Positions 61,321-64,000 of a stretch of DNA of 64,000 bases are shown piece by piece. Each line of letters opens with the position of its first letter. Within the stretch, counting starts at the first letter, position 1. Below the pieces are notes generated by a model that worked only from the letters and a program-made list of their open reading frames with translations, was not told the origin of the DNA and ran no database searches. The position numbers and the translations under genes were made by a program. Origin of the DNA: Bergeyella porcorum. GTDB lineage: Bacteria; Bacteroidota; Bacteroidia; Flavobacteriales; Weeksellaceae. The stretch covers positions 1 to 64,000 of the forward strand of contig NZ_JBHMFD010000002.1 of assembly GCF_042427575.1 (NCBI RefSeq), given 5' to 3'.

Positions 61321-61350
61321 AAACCCAAATTACACAGTTGAAAAAATGCT

Positions 61351-61505
61351 AATTTCAATAGGATTGGGCTTTAGCCCATTCTATGCCGTTTTATAAGAAA
61401 AGACTTTAGTCTAATTAAAAAAATTTTACTAGTTTTTTTATTTGGCTAAAGCCTCTTGGAGCAATTATCTCAAAAGTCGGGTTAAAACCCGACCCCATTG
61501 AAATT
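61351..61505. repeat. Composite palindromic element, copy B
   Basis: Ends AATTTCAATAGG (61351-61362) and CCCATTGAAATT (61494-61505) are inverted repeats with one mismatch. Inside: GGGCTTTAGCCC (61366-61377), TTCTATGCC, AGACTTTAGTCT (61401-61412), GGCTAAAGCC (61444-61453), and GTCGGGTTAAAACCCGAC (61476-61493). It is the inverted counterpart of copy A. CAGTTGAAAAAATGCT abuts the left end. Confidence 0.88.
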
Positions 61506-61584
61506 GGTCTATCTCCGTAAATCTTGGGACATTTCAAACTAACAAATTAGAACCTCCCTACATCAATCACCTTCTAAAAATCTT

Positions 61585-64000
61585 TTAATGAGCTTCTAGC
61601 CAATTGTCTCCCACGCCTACTTCTACGGATAGAGGTACTTGGGTCTCGAAGGCAGACTCCATTTCAGTTTTTATCAATTCGGTAGCGAGGTTAAGCTCTT
61701 CTTCTGGTGCTTCAAAAATCAATTCATCGTGCACCTGAAGGAGCATTTTGGTTTGTAGTTTTTGTTCTCCCAGTCTGCGGTCTATATTTATCATTGCCAT
61801 CTTGATGATATCCGCTGCACTTCCTTGTATGGGGGCATTCACGGCATTGCGTTCAGCGTGTCCCTTCACCACAAAATTATTAGAATGAATATCTTTCAGG
61901 TGTCTTTTTCTTCCTAGAATGGTTTCTACATAGCCCAGTTGCCTTGCCTTTTGCACTTGCTGTGCCATCCATTCTTTTAGTTTAGGATAAGTATCGTAGT
62001 AGGCATCTATCATTTGCTTGGCTTCGGTTCTAGAAAGCCCCGTTTGCTCTGCTAATGCGAAGGCACTTTGCCCATAGACAATCCCGAAATTAACGGTTTT
62101 TGCCTGAGAACGCTGGGTTTTGCTCACCTCTTCTATAGGAACCCCAAAGAGTTTGGAAGCCGTAGAAGCGTGGATATCCTCTCCTCTTTGGAAGGCTTCT
62201 ATCATATTGGTTTCATCAGAAATTTCGGCGATGAGCCTTAGCTCTATTTGGGAATAATCTGCAGAGATAATCTTGTGCCCCTGAGGTGCCACAAACGCTC
62301 CCCGAATCTGCTGTCCACGCAGCGTACGGATAGGGATATTCTGCAAATTAGGATTCAGCGATGCCAAACGTCCCGTAGAGGCTGTGGTCTGGGAAAAATT
62401 AGTATGCACCCTACCATCAGTAGGCTCTATCTGCTGTGGCAAGGCATCTACATAGGTAGATTTCAGCTTTTGGTAGGTTCTGTATTCTAAAATATGCTGT
62501 ATAATCTCGTGTTTAGACGCTAGCTTTTGCAAGACATCTTCCGAGGTCTGGTATTGCCCTGTTTTGGTTTTTTTGGCTTTGGGGTCTAGTTGCATTTTAT
62601 CAAAGAGAATCTCTCCCAGTTGTCTTGGCGAGTTCATATTAAACACCTCCCCCGAAAGTTCAAAGATTTGGGATTCTAAATGTTTCAAATCGTTTTCTAG
62701 GTCTATGCTTTCCTGCTCTAGCCATTGCACATCTAGGGTTACACCTTCTAGTTCCATCTTGGCTAAGACCTGCATTAGAGGCATTTCTACCTTGTAAAAC
62801 AAATCTTCTAAACCTTCTTTCTTTATCTGAGGGGCAAAAATCTCAAACAATTGGAATGTGATATCGGCGTCTTCCGCAGCGTAGTCGGTCTGCACCTGCA
62901 AATCTACCTCTCTGAAGTTGCCCTGTTTTTTTCCTTTTTTCCCAATGAGGGTTTCTATGGCAATGGGGGTATAGTTCAGATAAATCTCTGAGAGGTAATC
63001 CATCCCGTGTCTTCCATCAGGATTGAGGAGATAGTGGGCTATCATTGTATCAAATAGGTTGCCTTTTAGCTCTATGCCATAGCGTTTTAGGACTTTATAA
63101 TCGTATTTAAGGTTATGGGCAATTTTCAAGATGGATTCTTTCTCAAAAAATGGTCTAAAGATTTCCAATGTTTGTAACGCTGCCGCTCTATCTTCCGAAA
63201 TGGGAATGTAATATGCCAATCCTTTTTTATAGGAAAAGCTAAGCCCTACAAGTTCCGCTTCCAATTCATTAAGTGAAGTGGTTTCGGTATCAAAACACAC
63301 TGCCGACTGCTGCAATAGGTTTTGCACCAATATTTCCTGAGCTTTTGGATTGTCTATCAGCTGGTAGAGGTGGTCATTTTCGTTCAGGTTGCTTTTGCGA
63401 GAAGTGGCTTGTTCCAAGGCCTCAAAGTTGGCAAATAAATCCAACTGGATGCCCCCTGCATTTTGAAGCTCTTCCGTTTTGAGGGGTGGCGTTTTGGCAT
63501 CAGGTGCCTCTTGAGTTTCGGTTTTAAAGGCACGATACAAGTTTTCATAAAGCCTACGAAATTCTATTTCGTCAAAAACTTCTCTTACTTTGTCAAAATC
63601 TGGCTCATCTAAGTTATATTGCTCTTCGTAAAACTCAATGGGTACATCTTGAATAATGGTTGCCAATTTTTTAGACAAAAGCCCTCGCTCTGCACTGGCT
63701 TCCACTTTCTCTTTCATCTTCCCTTTCAGCTGATGGGTATTGGCTAATAGGTTTTCTATGGTGCCATATTCTTTTAAGAATTTCATAGCGGTTTTCTCGC
63801 CTACACCTTCCAGTCCGGGGATATTATCCACCGCATCTCCCATCATTGCAAGGAAATCTATCACTTGTTTCGGGTCTTCTATTTCGTATTTTGCTTTAAT
63901 CTCTTCCACGCCCAAAATTTCCACATCGCCACCCTTAGCGGCAGGTTTATAGATTTTGATATTCTCCGTTACCAATTGTCCAAAATCTTTATCTGGCGTT
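61585..64000 (-). CDS. polA: DNA polymerase I, 5' part outside the window
   Basis: The frame is open at the right edge: codons before the TTG at 63975 read TPDKDFGQ, the expected 5'-nuclease sequence, so the gene starts beyond 64000. Visible: the end of the 5'-nuclease domain (DNIPGLEGVGEKTAMKFL), a proofreading 3'-5' exonuclease domain with intact FDTETTSL and DAEDADIT-type Asp, and the polymerase domain (SADYSQIELRLIAEISDE motif A; QRSQAKTVNFGIVYGQSAF motif B; LLQVHDELIFEAP motif C). Replication and repair enzyme in the cytosol. Confidence 0.96.
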   Translation of the reverse strand, partial: TPDKDFGQLVTENIKIYKPAAKGGDVEILGVEEIKAKYEIEDPKQVIDFLAMMGDAVDNIPGLEGVGEKTAMKFLKEYGTIENLLANTHQLKGKMKEKVEASAERGLLSKKLATIIQDVPIEFYEEQYNLDEPDFDKVREVFDEIEFRRLYENLYRAFKTETQEAPDAKTPPLKTEELQNAGGIQLDLFANFEALEQATSRKSNLNENDHLYQLIDNPKAQEILVQNLLQQSAVCFDTETTSLNELEAELVGLSFSYKKGLAYYIPISEDRAAALQTLEIFRPFFEKESILKIAHNLKYDYKVLKRYGIELKGNLFDTMIAHYLLNPDGRHGMDYLSEIYLNYTPIAIETLIGKKGKKQGNFREVDLQVQTDYAAEDADITFQLFEIFAPQIKKEGLEDLFYKVEMPLMQVLAKMELEGVTLDVQWLEQESIDLENDLKHLESQIFELSGEVFNMNSPRQLGEILFDKMQLDPKAKKTKTGQYQTSEDVLQKLASKHEIIQHILEYRTYQKLKSTYVDALPQQIEPTDGRVHTNFSQTTASTGRLASLNPNLQNIPIRTLRGQQIRGAFVAPQGHKIISADYSQIELRLIAEISDETNMIEAFQRGEDIHASTASKLFGVPIEEVSKTQRSQAKTVNFGIVYGQSAFALAEQTGLSRTEAKQMIDAYYDTYPKLKEWMAQQVQKARQLGYVETILGRKRHLKDIHSNNFVVKGHAERNAVNAPIQGSAADIIKMAMINIDRRLGEQKLQTKMLLQVHDELIFEAPEEELNLATELIKTEMESAFETQVPLSVEVGVGDNWLEAH

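Larger units (their letters stand above)
60571..61584. other. 1014-base intergenic repeat region
   Basis: Holds the amylase promoter element, TTAGAGG and TTGAGTT heptamer tracts (60668-60880), the second 42-bp array (60886-61320), composite element B (61351-61505), then degenerate array sequence again (61506-61560). No gene. Confidence 0.7.

Noticed and set aside
1..64000. tRNA or rRNA genes
   Set aside because: No tRNA-like cloverleaf or T-loop sequence, and no rRNA segments were noticed on either strand.

Overview
The window is about 64 kb of AT-rich chromosome from a member of the Flavobacteriales, most likely family Weeksellaceae (Chryseobacterium/Riemerella/Bergeyella-like); the genus is not decided. 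The evidence is four proteins with type IX secretion (T9SS) C-terminal sorting domains, Bacteroidetes-type promoters (TTTG-N19-TAnnTTTG), a menaquinone gene (menA), DUF4199, CHU_C and DUF4230 families, a BspA-like surface protein, and few Shine-Dalgarno sequences with several TTG starts. Nearly all genes lie on the minus strand. No rRNA, tRNA, prophage or CRISPR array was seen.

Layout. 1-1.05 kb: a 22-bp tandem array followed by a decayed IS3-family element. 1.1-9.0 kb: a LolA-like periplasmic protein, kdsB, an aminotransferase, phosphoglucomutase, a head-GIN lipoprotein, a GT2 glycosyltransferase and DUF4199. 9.1 kb: SRP RNA with a clear promoter. 9.3-17.8 kb: housekeeping (metallo-hydrolase, Fic, menA, OmpA lipoprotein, methyltransferase, a methylmalonyl-CoA mutase subunit, FtsB/DivIC, uridine kinase, SanA-like protein, ferredoxin reductase). 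17.8-25 kb: a plus-strand block (TlpA-like thioredoxin, FecCD permease, ABC ATPase), a 42-bp tandem array, a BspA-like T9SS protein, and a ZnuD-like TonB receptor with a His-rich partner. 25-28.3 kb: era, map, a HAD phosphatase and an acyl-ACP desaturase. 28.5-31.6 kb: an accessory block with a repetitive LRR T9SS protein and three unrecognised small genes. 32-42.8 kb: ppa, DEAD-box helicase, sirtuin, threonine aldolase, DUF4230, thioredoxin, MazG-like protein, acyl-CoA dehydrogenase, typA, YdcH, DedA. 42.9-51.5 kb: two very large T9SS cargo proteins (subtilase and CHU_C adhesin-like). 51.8-64 kb: APC permease, SPFH protein, M16 peptidase, DUF417, GH13 amylase lipoprotein and polA, which runs off the right edge.

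The coding content is mostly core envelope, translation and metabolic genes. The unusual part is the intergenic DNA. There are four perfect or near-perfect tandem arrays with units of 22, 42, 63 and 42 bp. Two copies of a composite palindromic element (GTCGGG-TTTT-AACCCGAC plus GGCTTTAGCC boxes) lie in opposite orientation, each beside a tandem array. A separate 176-bp element has 23-bp inverted ends. Dispersed degenerate heptamer tracts (TTGAGTT, CAACCAT, TTAGAGG, GCTGAAC) in two cases abut or supply gene boundaries (kdsB start, ABC ATPase stop). These are the best candidates for something undescribed. No defence system or biosynthetic cluster is visible.
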